Source of the DNA: Streptomyces echinoruber
GTDB taxonomy: Bacteria > Actinomycetota > Actinomycetes > Streptomycetales > Streptomycetaceae
Direction: 5' to 3'
Assembly (NCBI RefSeq): GCF_014651135.1
Contig: NZ_BMWH01000006.1
Coordinates: forward strand, 211,670-275,669
Length of the DNA: 64,000 nt
The position numbers and the translations under genes are program-made. Every line of letters starts with the position of its first letter. Within the stretch, counting starts at the first letter, position 1. The notes below the pieces were generated by a model. It saw only the letters and a program-made list of their open reading frames with translations. It had not been told where the DNA came from and did no database searches. Positions 42,165 to 51,351 of this stretch are shown here, one piece after another.

Positions 42165-42338
42165 ATGACCGTCCCCGAGGAGAACCGGTCCAAGACCGGC
42201 ACCACCGACGCCTTCCTGGACGACCCGGAGGGCCGCGAGCAGCGCGAGGAGCGGGAGTCGCAGGGCGGCACCGGCCGGACCCTGCGCGAGGCACTGGAAG
42301 AGGCGCAGGTGCGCCCCGAGGACTTCACGGAGGAATGA
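42165..42338 (+). CDS. Small acidic hydrophilic protein, 57 aa
   Basis: Highly charged and probably disordered: Glu/Arg/Asp-rich with LDDPEGREQREERESQGGTGRTLREALEEAQVRPEDFTEE. No family recognised. GAGGAG lies about 10 nt before the ATG. The next gene begins 22 nt after its stop, so both are probably one transcript. Confidence 0.6.
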   Translation: MTVPEENRSKTGTTDAFLDDPEGREQREERESQGGTGRTLREALEEAQVRPEDFTEE

Positions 42339-42360
42339 CGATTCGGGCAGGTGACAGGCG

Positions 42361-42786
42361 ATGAGCGCACTGAGCGCGCTGGAACAGGCCCTGGAGAGCC
42401 GGTGGGAGGCGCTCTGGGCGCGGATCACCGACAAGGAGCCCGTCGAACTCGTCGAGGCCCTGTGCCGCGAGTGCGACGGCAACGCCGTCGTGTGCAGCGA
42501 GACGCGGGTGGTGGTGCCCAACGCCTACGAGGTCGAGCTCGCCGACTACGTGCACGACGAACTGACCCGCCACGGCAGCCGGGTGGGCCAGGCCCTCACC
42601 GACAGCCTGGCCCGGCACGCCGAGGCCCACGGCTACGAGTGGGCGGGCCCGCTGACGGTGCGCGTCTCCCGCTCGGCCCGCGTCCCCAACGGCCGCTACC
42701 GCGTGACCAGTCGCGTCCTGACACACGTGAGCGCCGCCGCCTTCGACGCCCCGGCCGACGCGGGGGCCGGGCGGGCGGGCCGCTGA
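42361..42786 (+). CDS. Stand-alone FhaA N-terminal (DUF3662) domain protein
   Basis: 141 residues that match the N-terminal domain of FhaA: ALESRWEALWARITDKEPVELVEALCRECDGNAVVCSETRVVVPNAYEVELADYVHDELT ... VRVSRSARVPNGRYRVTSRVL. In FhaA this domain precedes a phosphothreonine-binding FHA domain in the cell-wall/division regulation pathway. Here no FHA domain follows; the protein ends in an Ala/Gly/Asp tail. It may act as a competitor or partner of the full protein, or be a diverged duplicate (inference). A weak ribosome-binding site precedes the ATG. Confidence 0.75.
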   Translation: MSALSALEQALESRWEALWARITDKEPVELVEALCRECDGNAVVCSETRVVVPNAYEVELADYVHDELTRHGSRVGQALTDSLARHAEAHGYEWAGPLTVRVSRSARVPNGRYRVTSRVLTHVSAAAFDAPADAGAGRAGR

Positions 42787-43284
42787 GAACTCCGGGGCGG
42801 GCGGGGCCGGTTGGGCCGGTCCGGCGACCCGGGCGATGACCACCGGGACCACCGCCGACGGGGCGAGGACCCGGACGGACCGCGGGCCGGGACGGGACCG
42901 CAGACCCGGACGGACCGCGGGCCGGGACGGGGCCGCAGACCCGGACGGACCGCGGGCCGGGACGGGGCCGCAGACCCGGACGGACCGCGGGCCGGGACGG
43001 GGCCGCAGACCCGGACGGACCGCGGGCCGGGACGGGACCGCAGACCCGGACAGACCGCAGACCCGGACAGACCGCGGGCCGGGACGGGACCGCAGACCCG
43101 GACAGACCGCAGACCCGGACAGACCGCGGACCTGGACGGACCGCAGGCCTGGACGGACCGCAGGCCTGGATGAACCGCGGGCCGGTACGCGGCGGACGGC
43201 AGACCCGGCCGGGCCGGGTTCCCGGCCGGACCGCGGGACGCGGCCGCTCCCGCGGTGCCCGGGCCGGGCGGAGCGTTCGTCGGC
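42787..43284. repeat. Tandem-repeat intergenic region: 35-bp repeat, five exact-period copies, then decay
   Basis: Units start at 42871, 42906, 42941, 42976 and 43011, identical apart from one GA/GG position (first 10 bases CCGGACGGAC). From 43046 the array degenerates into a shorter 15-18-bp unit (gaccgcNgacccggac) up to about 43190. The period is not a multiple of three and both flanking genes converge on it, so it is non-coding. No other gene or RNA was seen in this stretch. Confidence 0.85.
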
Positions 43285-44997
43285 TCAGCGCCGGTAGATC
43301 GTGATGGAGTGGCCCACGTCGTCCACCGGCCGGCTCGTCGCCAGCAGCGCGGCCAGCCGCCCCCTGGCCTTGGCGGCCGCCGAGTCGGACACCGCCAGCA
43401 CCCCGCGCACCCGGCGCGGCGGGACCGTGCGCGGGTCGGCGGCGTGGATGCCGTAGAACGCGGGCACGCCGCTGCCCTTGTACACCAGCCAGATCCGCTG
43501 CCCCGGGTACTTCTCGCGCAGCCGGTCGGCGAGCCGCCCGAGATCCTGGCCCCAGTCGACGTTGGAGTCGTGCAGCAGCCGGTGGGTGCGGGCCGAGCCG
43601 CCGAACGCCTCGTTGGCGTACGGGAGATAGAACGGGTACGTCGCCAGGGAACTGGCCGCCGCGAACGCGGTCAGCGCCGCGACCGCGGGACGCGGCCACC
43701 GCCCGCGCACGGCGAGCAGAGCGCCGGCGGCCACCGCGAGCAGCATCGGCACGAACAGGGCGTAGCGGGTGCCGAAGTCGCGGGAGGAGCGCATCGCCGC
43801 GGTCAGTAGCACCGCCCCGGGCAGCAGCACGTACGGCGCCGCCGGGCGCAGCCGCCGTACCGCGCACAGCGCGACGGCGCCGGCCGCGCCCAGCACCAGC
43901 AGGCCGAGCGGCGTCTTCACCAGCAGCGCGGCCGGCAGGTAGTACCAGCGCGAGCCGGTGTACAGGTGACCGAACAGGTAGCCCTGCCACGGGTAGTCCT
44001 CCAGGCCGAACTGCACCCGCATGCCGTCCCGGTAGGCCGGGGGCAGCGGCAGCAGGTCGACCAGCAGCGCCCGCGGGCCGTGCACGGCGGGCACCGGCTG
44101 CTCGGGCCGCCAGCGCAACCGCGGGTCGACGGCCAGGTAGCAGGCCCACACGACGGCGACGGCGACCGCCGCCACCCCGGCCGCCGCCGCGGCGCCCAGG
44201 GCGAGCGTCCGGCCCCGCGCGGCACGCGGTCCGCGGCCCCGGGCCGCCGCCACCGACACCACGGTGAGCAGGAGCACCACGGGGACGGCCGGGAGCATGC
44301 TCATCTTGGTGGCCACCGCCGCACCCAGCGCGGCCCCGGCGAGCGGCAGGTACCGGCGGGGGCGGCGCCGCGCCCGCCACAGCAGCCACACCGAGGTCAG
44401 CGCGAAACCCGTGGCCGGCGCGTCGAGCGTGGCCAGCGCGCCGTGCGCGAGGACGTCGGGGGAGAAGGCGTACAGGGCGAGGGCCGCCAGGCCGCCCGCG
44501 GTCCCGGCCAGATCGCGGCCGAAGGCGAACACCACCAGCCCGAACAGCAGCGTCAGCACGATCACCGGCAGCCGCGCCCACAGCATCACCCGCCACGGGT
44601 CGTTGCCCGACTCGTACAGCAGGTGCCGGCCCAGCCGCCCCTGGTCGCCGGTGAAGGACGCGTCGTAGTGCGGGCGGGCGACGGCGACCCCGGCCGCGAT
44701 GACGAGCTTGCCCAGCGGCGGGTGCTCGGGGTTGTAGCGCAGGCGGTGCTCGTGCAGGTAGCTCGCCGCGGTGCCGACGTACACCGGCTCGTCGATGGTG
44801 GGGGTCTGCCGGGCCGCCTGGGTGAGGGCCGCGGCCGCCGTCTCGGCCAGCAGTACCGCCACCACGAGCGGCACCAGCCACCGGCGGCGCCGCCGTGCCG
44901 CCGCGCGCAGGCGGGCGGGCAGGGAACGTCGCGGCCCGGGTGGCCCGCCGCCGGGGCCCGCCTGCGGTTCGAGGACCTGCTGCCGTTCGTGCGCCAT
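43285..44997 (-). CDS. GT-C-fold membrane glycosyltransferase (PMT/ArnT-like)
   Basis: About 570 residues with roughly ten to twelve transmembrane helices. The first external loop has the GT39/PMT-type motif DEPVYVGTAASYLHEHRLRYNPEHPPLGKL with catalytic-type acidic residues, and the C-terminus carries DSNVDWGQDLGRLADRLREKY, conserved in this family. These enzymes transfer sugar from a polyprenyl-phosphate carrier to a surface acceptor. The start is conservative; an ATG at 45159 would add a low-complexity stretch of about 54 residues. Repeat arrays lie on both sides. Confidence 0.85.
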   Translation of the reverse strand: MAHERQQVLEPQAGPGGGPPGPRRSLPARLRAAARRRRRWLVPLVVAVLLAETAAAALTQAARQTPTIDEPVYVGTAASYLHEHRLRYNPEHPPLGKLVIAAGVAVARPHYDASFTGDQGRLGRHLLYESGNDPWRVMLWARLPVIVLTLLFGLVVFAFGRDLAGTAGGLAALALYAFSPDVLAHGALATLDAPATGFALTSVWLLWRARRRPRRYLPLAGAALGAAVATKMSMLPAVPVVLLLTVVSVAAARGRGPRAARGRTLALGAAAAAGVAAVAVAVVWACYLAVDPRLRWRPEQPVPAVHGPRALLVDLLPLPPAYRDGMRVQFGLEDYPWQGYLFGHLYTGSRWYYLPAALLVKTPLGLLVLGAAGAVALCAVRRLRPAAPYVLLPGAVLLTAAMRSSRDFGTRYALFVPMLLAVAAGALLAVRGRWPRPAVAALTAFAAASSLATYPFYLPYANEAFGGSARTHRLLHDSNVDWGQDLGRLADRLREKYPGQRIWLVYKGSGVPAFYGIHAADPRTVPPRRVRGVLAVSDSAAAKARGRLAALLATSRPVDDVGHSITIYRR

Positions 44998-45388
44998 CGT
45001 CCGCCCCGCGGTCACGGCCCCGGGGCGCGCACCCGCAACCGGCGCCACGCCCGCCGTGGCACCGGCCGCGGTCCCCGGCGACGTCACCGCATCATCCAGT
45101 CGTACCGGCAGACCTTCCGCCGTGCCCACGGATACGGCCCGCGGCCCCGGGAAGTTCATCCCGGCCGCCTCGATCTGCCTGCCGTGATCTGGCCGCCTCG
45201 ATCCATCTGCCTCGATCCGGCCGCCCCGATCCGCTCGCCGGGCCGCGCCGCCTCCTCCAGCGGCTCCGACCGCCTTTCGGGAGGCGCCTGTTCAGGCCGT
45301 GTCCAGCCGACCGCCAGGACAGTGACGCGCCAGTCAGGACGGTGACGCGCCCACCACAGGACGGTGACGTCCGGCCCCCGCGCGCAGG
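44998..45388. other. Intergenic region with short repeats
   Basis: Upstream region of the GT-C gene. It contains repeated CTCGATC-type units (about 45165-45235) and three copies of CAGGACRGTGACG (45315, 45335, 45357) just before the kinase stop. No promoter or further gene identified. Confidence 0.6.
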
Positions 45389-46063
45389 CTAACCGACCGC
45401 GCCCGGCACTTCGGACGGGTCCGGCACCGCCGTGGGCGGCACCAGCAGGTCGGCCCGGTCCCGGGTGGCGGCCACCAGTTCGGCGTTGCGCCGGTCGCTG
45501 CCGTGCACCCAGGCGACCGCGGCGTCGCGGGGCTTGCCGAACCGCTCGTGGCGGGCGACCAGCCGGCGCACGCGCTCCCGCTCCTCCAGCTCGCAGAACC
45601 ACACCTCGTCCAGCAGCGGCCGCACCCGCGCCCACGGCCCGTGGTCCAGCAGGAGGTAGTTGCCCTCCGTCACCACCAGCCGGGCCGACGCCGGCACCGG
45701 GATCGCGCCGGCGAGCGGCTGCTCCAGCACCCGCTCGAAGCCCGGCGCGTACACGGTCTCGCCGTCGGCGTCCTCGCGCAGGCGGCGCAGCAGCGCCGCG
45801 TACCCGGCCGCGTCGAAGGTGTCCGGCGCGCCCTTGCGGTCCAGGCGTCCCAGCCGCTCCAGCTCCGCGTCGGCGAGGTGGAAGCCGTCCATCGGCACGT
45901 GCGCCACCCACGGCTCGCCCGTGCCGTTGAGGGCCCGCACCAGGTGCTCGGCGAGCGTGGACTTGCCCGCTCCGGGACTGCCGGCGATGCCGAGGAGGGC
46001 CCGCCGCCGGCCGGCGGCGAGGCGGCGGGCGCGGTCGAGGAGGTCGTCGAAGGTCAGCGGCAC
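45389..46063 (-). CDS. P-loop nucleoside/phosphoribulokinase-like kinase
   Basis: 224 residues. Walker A GIAGSPGAGKSTLAEHL near residue 24, then AHVPMDGFHLADAELERLGRLDRKGAPDTFDAAGYAALLRRL (the DGFH motif of uridine-kinase/pantothenate-kinase relatives), a VVTEGNYLLLDHGPWARVRPLLDEVWF region and the RxxxRHERFGKP lid. It likely phosphorylates a sugar, nucleoside or vitamin-like substrate in the cytoplasm. The GTG has a CACACT element 7 nt upstream and no SD, consistent with leaderless expression. Divergent from the HAD/GH65 pair. Confidence 0.85.
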   Translation of the reverse strand: MPLTFDDLLDRARRLAAGRRRALLGIAGSPGAGKSTLAEHLVRALNGTGEPWVAHVPMDGFHLADAELERLGRLDRKGAPDTFDAAGYAALLRRLREDADGETVYAPGFERVLEQPLAGAIPVPASARLVVTEGNYLLLDHGPWARVRPLLDEVWFCELEERERVRRLVARHERFGKPRDAAVAWVHGSDRRNAELVAATRDRADLLVPPTAVPDPSEVPGAVG

Positions 46064-46142
46064 ACGGCCGAGTGTGCCATCCCCCGGCCGCACGGCACCG
46101 GCCGGGCGGCGGAACGGGCGGGACCCGGTCGGCCGACGGAGA

Positions 46143-46270
46143 CGACGGGACCCCACCGGCCGGTAAGCCGGTAAGGACGACGGGATCTCGCCGGCTGGTA
46201 AGGATGACGGGGCTTCGTCGGTTGTCGAATATGGCGGGACCTCGCCGGTTGGTAAGGACGACGGATGTGG
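46143..46270. repeat. 27-bp imperfect tandem repeats between divergent genes
   Basis: Clear units at 46170-46196, 46197-46223 and 46224-46250, with part of a unit on each side, sharing a GGTAAGGACGACGGG...TCGCCGGYT pattern. They fill the 250-bp region between the divergent kinase and HAD/GH65 genes, where promoters are expected. The unit is a multiple of three but no SD-supported frame uses it. Confidence 0.8.
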
Positions 46271-46315
46271 CACTCGACACCGGCTGGAAGCCGATGATCG
46301 GGGAAAGGTGCCTGT

Positions 46316-47056
46316 ATGACGAAGCTCGGTCTGCCCGACGGGATCCTGGCCTGCCTGTTCGACCTCGACGGGGTCGTCACCAGGACGGCGGTGGTGCACG
46401 CGGCCGCCTGGAAGGAGACGTTCGACGCGTTCCTGCGGGAGCGGGAGGGCGAGGACTTCCGGCCGTTCGACAGGATCGCCGACTACGACGAGTACGTCGA
46501 CGGCCGCCCGCGTGCCGACGGGGTGCGCAGCTTCCTCGCCTCCCGCGGCATCGAACTGCCCGAGGGAGGACCCGACGACCCACCGGACGCGCAGACGGTG
46601 CACGGCCTGGGCAACCGCAAGAACCAGCTCCTGCTGGAGAGGATCCGCACCCAGGGCGTGGAACCGTACGAGGGCACCCTGCGCTACATCGAGGCCGCCC
46701 GGGCCCAGGGGCTGAAGACGGCGATCGTGTCCTCCAGCGCCAACACCCGCGACGTGCTGCGCTCCATCGACGCCGAGCACCTCTTCGACGTCCGCGTCGA
46801 CGGCGTCGTCGCCGCCGAGCGCAAGCTCCCGGGCAAGCCGCACCCCGACACCTTCCTGGCCGCCGCCCACGACCTGGGCGTCGAGGCGGCGCAGGCGGCC
46901 GTCTTCGAGGACGCGCTGGCCGGCATGGACGCCGGCCGGGCCGGCCGCTTCGGCTACGTCGTCGGCGTCGACCGCGTCGGCCAGCGCGACGCCCTCTACC
47001 GGCACGGCGCCGACGTCGTCGTGAACGACCTGGCGGAACTGGGAGGCGACAAGTGA
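46316..47056 (+). CDS. Beta-phosphoglucomutase-type HAD phosphatase/mutase
   Basis: 246 residues. HAD motif I FDLDGVVT (nucleophile Asp16, general acid Asp18), motif II VSSSAN, Lys in AERKLPGKPHPDTF, motif IV FEDALAGMDAG; the cap domain (about 22-105) with NRKNQ is that of beta-phosphoglucomutases. It converts beta-glucose-1-phosphate to glucose-6-phosphate. Its stop overlaps the GTG of the GH65 gene, the enzyme that would make beta-glucose-1-phosphate. GGAAAGG lies 8 nt before the ATG. Confidence 0.9.
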   Translation: MTKLGLPDGILACLFDLDGVVTRTAVVHAAAWKETFDAFLREREGEDFRPFDRIADYDEYVDGRPRADGVRSFLASRGIELPEGGPDDPPDAQTVHGLGNRKNQLLLERIRTQGVEPYEGTLRYIEAARAQGLKTAIVSSSANTRDVLRSIDAEHLFDVRVDGVVAAERKLPGKPHPDTFLAAAHDLGVEAAQAAVFEDALAGMDAGRAGRFGYVVGVDRVGQRDALYRHGADVVVNDLAELGGDK

Positions 47057-49398
47057 TCACCCAGGGGGCGTTCTCGGTCGAGCCGTGGACCGTGCGCGAG
47101 ACCGAACTGGCCCTGGACGTCCTCGCGCAGAGCGAGTCCGTCTTCGCACTGTCCAACGGGCACGTCGGCTGGCGCGGCAACCTCGACGAGGGCGAACCGC
47201 ACGGCCTGCCCGGCAGCTACCTCAACGGCGTCCACGAACTGCACCCGCTGCCGTACGCGGAGGCCGGCTACGGCTATCCCGAGTCCGGCCAGACGGTCAT
47301 CAACATCACCAACGGCAAGATCATCCGGCTGCTCGTCGACGACGAGCCGTTCGACCTGCGCTACGGCCGGCTCGTCGCCCACGAGCGCACCCTGGACCTG
47401 CGCCACGGCGTCCTGGAGCGCACCTGCGAGTGGATCTCCCCGGCCGGGTCCCGGATCCGGGTGCGCTCCACCCGGCTGGTCTCCCTCACCCAGCGCGCGA
47501 TCGCCGCGATCGCCTACGAGGTCGAGGCCGTCGACCACTCCGAGACCCGCGTGGTGATCCAGTCCGAGCTGGTCGCCAACGAGCAGCTGCCGGAGACCGC
47601 CGGCGACCCGCGCGCCGCCAAGGCCCTGCAGGCGCCCCTGGAACCGGAGGAGCACTTCTCCGCCGGCCACCGGCTGCGCCTGGTGCACCGCACCCGCCAC
47701 AGCGGCCTGCGCGTCGCGGTCGCCGCCGACCACACCGTCCTCGGCCCGGAGCGCACCGACACCAGCGTCGAGTGCACCGAGGACGTCGCCCGGCTCACCG
47801 TCACCTCGGTGCTGAAGCCGGGGGAGCGGCTGCGGGTGGAGAAGCTCGTCGCGCACGGCTGGTCCGGCACCCGCTCCCTGCCCGCGATGAGCGACCAGGT
47901 GGACGCCGCGCTGGCCGCCGCCAAACGCGGCGGCTGGGCGGGCCTGGCGGCGGAGCAGCGCGCCTACCTCGACGACTTCTGGTCCCGCGCGGACGTCGAG
48001 GTGGACGGCGACGAGGAGATCCAGCAGGCGGTCCGCTTCGCCCTCTTCCACGTCCTGCAGGCCGGCGCCCGCGCCGAGCGGCGCGCCATCCCCGCCAAGG
48101 GCCTGACCGGGTCCGGCTACGACGGGCACGCCTTCTGGGACACGGAGATGTTCGTACTGCCCGTGCTGACCTACACCTCGCCCGACGCGGTGGCCGAGGC
48201 GCTGCGCTGGCGGCAGAGCACCCTGCCCGCCGCCCGCGAGCGCGCCGCCCAACTCGGCCTGCAGGGCGCCGCGTTCCCCTGGCGCACCATCGAGGGCCAG
48301 GAGGGCTCGGCGTACTGGCCCGCGGGCACGGCCGCCTTCCACGTCAACGCCGACATCGCCGACGCCGTCGTCCGGTACGTCGCGGCCACCGGCGACGAGG
48401 AGTTCGAACGCGACACCGGCGTGGAGCTGCTGGTGGAGACCGCCCGCCTGTGGCGCTCCCTGGGCCACCACGACCACCGGGGCGCCTTCCACATCGACGG
48501 CGTCACCGGCCCCGACGAGTACAGCGCGCTCGCGGACGACAACACGTACACCAACCTCATGGCCCGCCGGAACCTGCTGGCCGCCGCCGAGGCCGTCGAG
48601 CGCCACCCGCTCCAGGCGGAGCAGCTCGGCGCCGACGAGGAGGAGAGCGCCTCCTGGCGGGACGCCGCCGAGGCGATGAACATCCCCTACAACGAGGAGA
48701 TCGGCGTGCACGAGCAGCACGCCGGCTTCACCCGCTACCAGCGCTGGGACTTCGCGCGCACCCGGGCCGACCAGTACCCGCTGATGCTGCACTTCCCCTA
48801 CTTCGACCTGTACCGCAAGCAGGTGGTCAAGCAGGCGGACCTGGTGCTGGCCATGTTCGCCTGCCCCGACTTCTTCGACGACGAGCACATCGCCCGCAAC
48901 TTCGCCTACTACGAGCCGCTGACCGTGCGGGACTCCTCCCTCTCGGCGTGCGTGCAGGCCGTCATCGCCGCCCAGGCCGGCCATCTGCGGCTCGCCTACG
49001 ACTACACCGTCGAAGCGGCGCTGATGGATTTGAAGGACCTGGAGCACAACACGCGCGACGGACTGCACATCGCCTCGCTGGCCGGCACCTGGATCGCGCT
49101 GGTGGCCGGCTTCGGGGGCATGCGCCGCGACAACGGCGCCGTGCGGTTCGCGCCCCGGCTGCCGGAGAAGTTCCGCCGGCTCGCCTTCAACCTGCAGTTC
49201 CGCGGCCGCTGCCTGCGCGTGGAGATACAGCAGGAGAGCGCCACCTACGTCCTGCTGTCCGGACCGTCCCTGACGATCCGCCACCACGGCGACCCGGTCA
49301 CCCTCACCACCGGCGCCCCGACCACCCTGCCCGTCCCCCCGGTCAAGCCCCTGCCGACCCCGGAGCAGCCGCCGCACCGCAAGCCGAACACCCGCTGA
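47053..49398 (+). CDS. GH65 disaccharide phosphorylase (maltose/trehalose/kojibiose type)
   Basis: 781 residues. N-terminal beta-sandwich (about 1-260), catalytic (alpha/alpha)6 barrel (about 300-700) with the acid/base Glu in HIDGVTGPDEYSALADDNTYTN (Glu489) and the phosphate-binding VVKQADLVLAM segment, and a C-terminal jelly-roll. Phosphorolysis of an alpha-linked disaccharide yields beta-glucose-1-phosphate and glucose, which the overlapping HAD mutase would use. Which disaccharide cannot be read from sequence. No signal peptide, so the sugar must be imported or made inside. No transporter is encoded beside it. Confidence 0.92.
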   Translation: MITQGAFSVEPWTVRETELALDVLAQSESVFALSNGHVGWRGNLDEGEPHGLPGSYLNGVHELHPLPYAEAGYGYPESGQTVINITNGKIIRLLVDDEPFDLRYGRLVAHERTLDLRHGVLERTCEWISPAGSRIRVRSTRLVSLTQRAIAAIAYEVEAVDHSETRVVIQSELVANEQLPETAGDPRAAKALQAPLEPEEHFSAGHRLRLVHRTRHSGLRVAVAADHTVLGPERTDTSVECTEDVARLTVTSVLKPGERLRVEKLVAHGWSGTRSLPAMSDQVDAALAAAKRGGWAGLAAEQRAYLDDFWSRADVEVDGDEEIQQAVRFALFHVLQAGARAERRAIPAKGLTGSGYDGHAFWDTEMFVLPVLTYTSPDAVAEALRWRQSTLPAARERAAQLGLQGAAFPWRTIEGQEGSAYWPAGTAAFHVNADIADAVVRYVAATGDEEFERDTGVELLVETARLWRSLGHHDHRGAFHIDGVTGPDEYSALADDNTYTNLMARRNLLAAAEAVERHPLQAEQLGADEEESASWRDAAEAMNIPYNEEIGVHEQHAGFTRYQRWDFARTRADQYPLMLHFPYFDLYRKQVVKQADLVLAMFACPDFFDDEHIARNFAYYEPLTVRDSSLSACVQAVIAAQAGHLRLAYDYTVEAALMDLKDLEHNTRDGLHIASLAGTWIALVAGFGGMRRDNGAVRFAPRLPEKFRRLAFNLQFRGRCLRVEIQQESATYVLLSGPSLTIRHHGDPVTLTTGAPTTLPVPPVKPLPTPEQPPHRKPNTR

Positions 49399-49635
49399 GC
49401 ACCGGCCGTGGCGGGCGGGCGGCCGACCGCCCCGCACGACACGGAAAACCACCCGGACGGGCAGAAGAAACAGCCGTGTGGGCCCCTGACGCCCGGTGTC
49501 GGCACGACGGCGGCCGCGCAACAGGGTTGGGTTGCCTCGATCTGATTACGCACCGCCCGACGGCCTGGCGGAGCGGTGCTCGCCTTCCGGCGGGCGCCGC
49601 TCCGGCTGCGCGGCGGGTACCGAACGAGGAAGCCG

Positions 49636-51351
49636 ATGGCCACACACGCGACCGAGCCCGTCTCCCCCGTACCGGTGGCGGAGCGCCGCAGCCGGGGACA
49701 GGTGATCGTCTCCTGGATCACGACGACGGATCACAAGAGGATCGGGCACCTGTACCTGATCACGTCGTTCGTGTTCTTCCTGATCGGCGGGGTGCTGGCG
49801 ATGGCGTTGCGGGCGGAGCTGGCGCGGCCGGGGCTGCAGCTGATGTCGACGGAGCAGTACAACCAGGCGTTCACGATGCACGGCACGATCATGCTGCTGC
49901 TGTTCGCCACACCGACGTTCGCGGGGTTCGCCAACGCGGTCATGCCGTTGCAGATCGGGTCGCCGGATGTGGCCTTTCCGCGGCTGAACATGCTGTCGTA
50001 CTGGCTGTTCGTGCTGGGCGGGCTGATCGTGCTGGGCAGTTTCCTCACCCCCCAGGGGGCGGCGGACTTCGGCTGGACGGCCTACACGCCGCTGTCCGGG
50101 CCGGTGCGCGCGCCGTTCGAGGGCGCCGATTTGTGGATCATGGGGTTGGCGCTGGCGGGGTTCGGCACCATCCTGGGCTCGGTCAACTTCTTGACCACGA
50201 TCATCTGCATGCGGGCGCCGGGGATGACGATGTTCCGGCTGCCGATCTTCACCTGGAACGTGCTGCTGACCTCGCTGCTGGTGCTGCTGGCCTTCCCCGT
50301 TCTGGCGGCGGCGCTGCTGGTGCTGGAAGCGGACCGCAAGTTCGGCGCGCACGTCTTCGACGCCCAGTACGGCGGGGCGATCTTGTGGCAGCACCTGTTC
50401 TGGTTCTTCGGCCATCCGGAGGTCTACATCCTGGCGCTGCCGTTCTTCGGGGTGATCAGCGAGGTGATCCCGGTCTTCGCCCGCAAGCCGATCTTCGGCT
50501 ACATGGGGCTGGTGGGGGCCACCATCGCCATCGCGGGGCTGTCGATGACGGTGTGGGCGCACCACATGTTCGCCACCCAGGCGGTGCTGCTGCCGTTCTT
50601 CTCCTTCCTGACCTATCTGATCGCCATTCCCACCGGGGTGAAGTTCTTCAACTGGATCGGCACCCTGTGGCACGGCTCGCTGTCCTTCGAGCCGCCCATG
50701 CTGTGGGCGGCCGGTTTCCTGGTCACCTTCCTCTTCGGCGGGCTGACCGGGGTGATCCTGGGCTCGCCGCCGCTGGACTGGCACGTCACCGACAGCTACT
50801 TCGTGGTGGCGCACTTCCACTACGTGCTGTTCGGCACCATCGTGTTCGCGATGTTCGCCGGGTTCAGCTTCTGGTGGCCGAAGATGACCGGCACCATGCT
50901 CGACGCGCGCCTGGAGAAGATCCATTTCTGGACGCTGTTCGTCGGCTTCCACACCACCTTCCTGGTGCAGCACTGGCTGGGCGCGATCGGCATGCCCCGC
51001 CGCTACGCCGACTACCTGGCCGCCGACGGCTTCACCGCGCTGAACACCGTCTCCTCCATCGGCGCCTTCCTGCTGGGCGCCTCCACCCTGCCGTTCCTGT
51101 ACAACGTGGCGAAGACCGCCAGGAGCGGGCGGCGGATCACCGTCGACGACCCTTGGGGCTACGGCCGCTCGCTGGAATGGGCCACCTCCTGCCCGCCGCC
51201 GCGGCACAACTTCCTCACCCTGCCCCGCATCCGCTCCGAATCCCCTGCCTTCGACCTGCACCACCCCGAAATCGCCCACTACGACCAGCAGGAGAACGCC
51301 GGCCGCCGCGACGCCTTCGACCCCGCCGGCCGCCCCGGACTCCGCCCATGA
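49636..51351 (+). CDS. ctaD: Cytochrome c oxidase subunit I, orphan copy
   Basis: 571 residues, twelve transmembrane helices. Haem and copper ligands are all present: His in [25 protein letters not shown] (Cu-B His and the cross-linked Tyr), [10 protein letters not shown], and the two haem His in [10 protein letters not shown]. So the catalytic centre is intact. It stands without the usual ctaC/ctaE subunits, unlike the main locus; other subunits would have to come from elsewhere. The ATG follows GAGGAAG. The stop overlaps the next gene's ATG (ATGA). Codons in the first two thirds favour G-ending forms more than the C-ending last third. Confidence 0.93.
   Translation: MATHATEPVSPVPVAERRSRGQVIVSWITTTDHKRIGHLYLITSFVFFLIGGVLAMALRAELARPGLQLMSTEQYNQAFTMHGTIMLLLFATPTFAGFANAVMPLQIGSPDVAFPRLNMLSYWLFVLGGLIVLGSFLTPQGAADFGWTAYTPLSGPVRAPFEGADLWIMGLALAGFGTILGSVNFLTTIICMRAPGMTMFRLPIFTWNVLLTSLLVLLAFPVLAAALLVLEADRKFGAHVFDAQYGGAILWQHLFWFFGHPEVYILALPFFGVISEVIPVFARKPIFGYMGLVGATIAIAGLSMTVWAHHMFATQAVLLPFFSFLTYLIAIPTGVKFFNWIGTLWHGSLSFEPPMLWAAGFLVTFLFGGLTGVILGSPPLDWHVTDSYFVVAHFHYVLFGTIVFAMFAGFSFWWPKMTGTMLDARLEKIHFWTLFVGFHTTFLVQHWLGAIGMPRRYADYLAADGFTALNTVSSIGAFLLGASTLPFLYNVAKTARSGRRITVDDPWGYGRSLEWATSCPPPRHNFLTLPRIRSESPAFDLHHPEIAHYDQQENAGRRDAFDPAGRPGLRP

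Noticed and set aside
42871..43190. CRISPR-like array
   Set aside because: The units are directly adjacent with no unique spacers and no cas genes are nearby, so it is an ordinary tandem repeat.
49399..49635. Upstream extension of ctaD (20 codons before the chosen ATG)
   Set aside because: The Arg-rich extension precedes a good GAGGAAG site and is not expected in the subunit I N-terminus.
47085..51347. Reading frame through GH65 and ctaD in another phase
   Set aside because: Only its last 124 codons (from 51348) read like a protein; the rest is out-of-frame Arg/Pro-rich translation of real genes.
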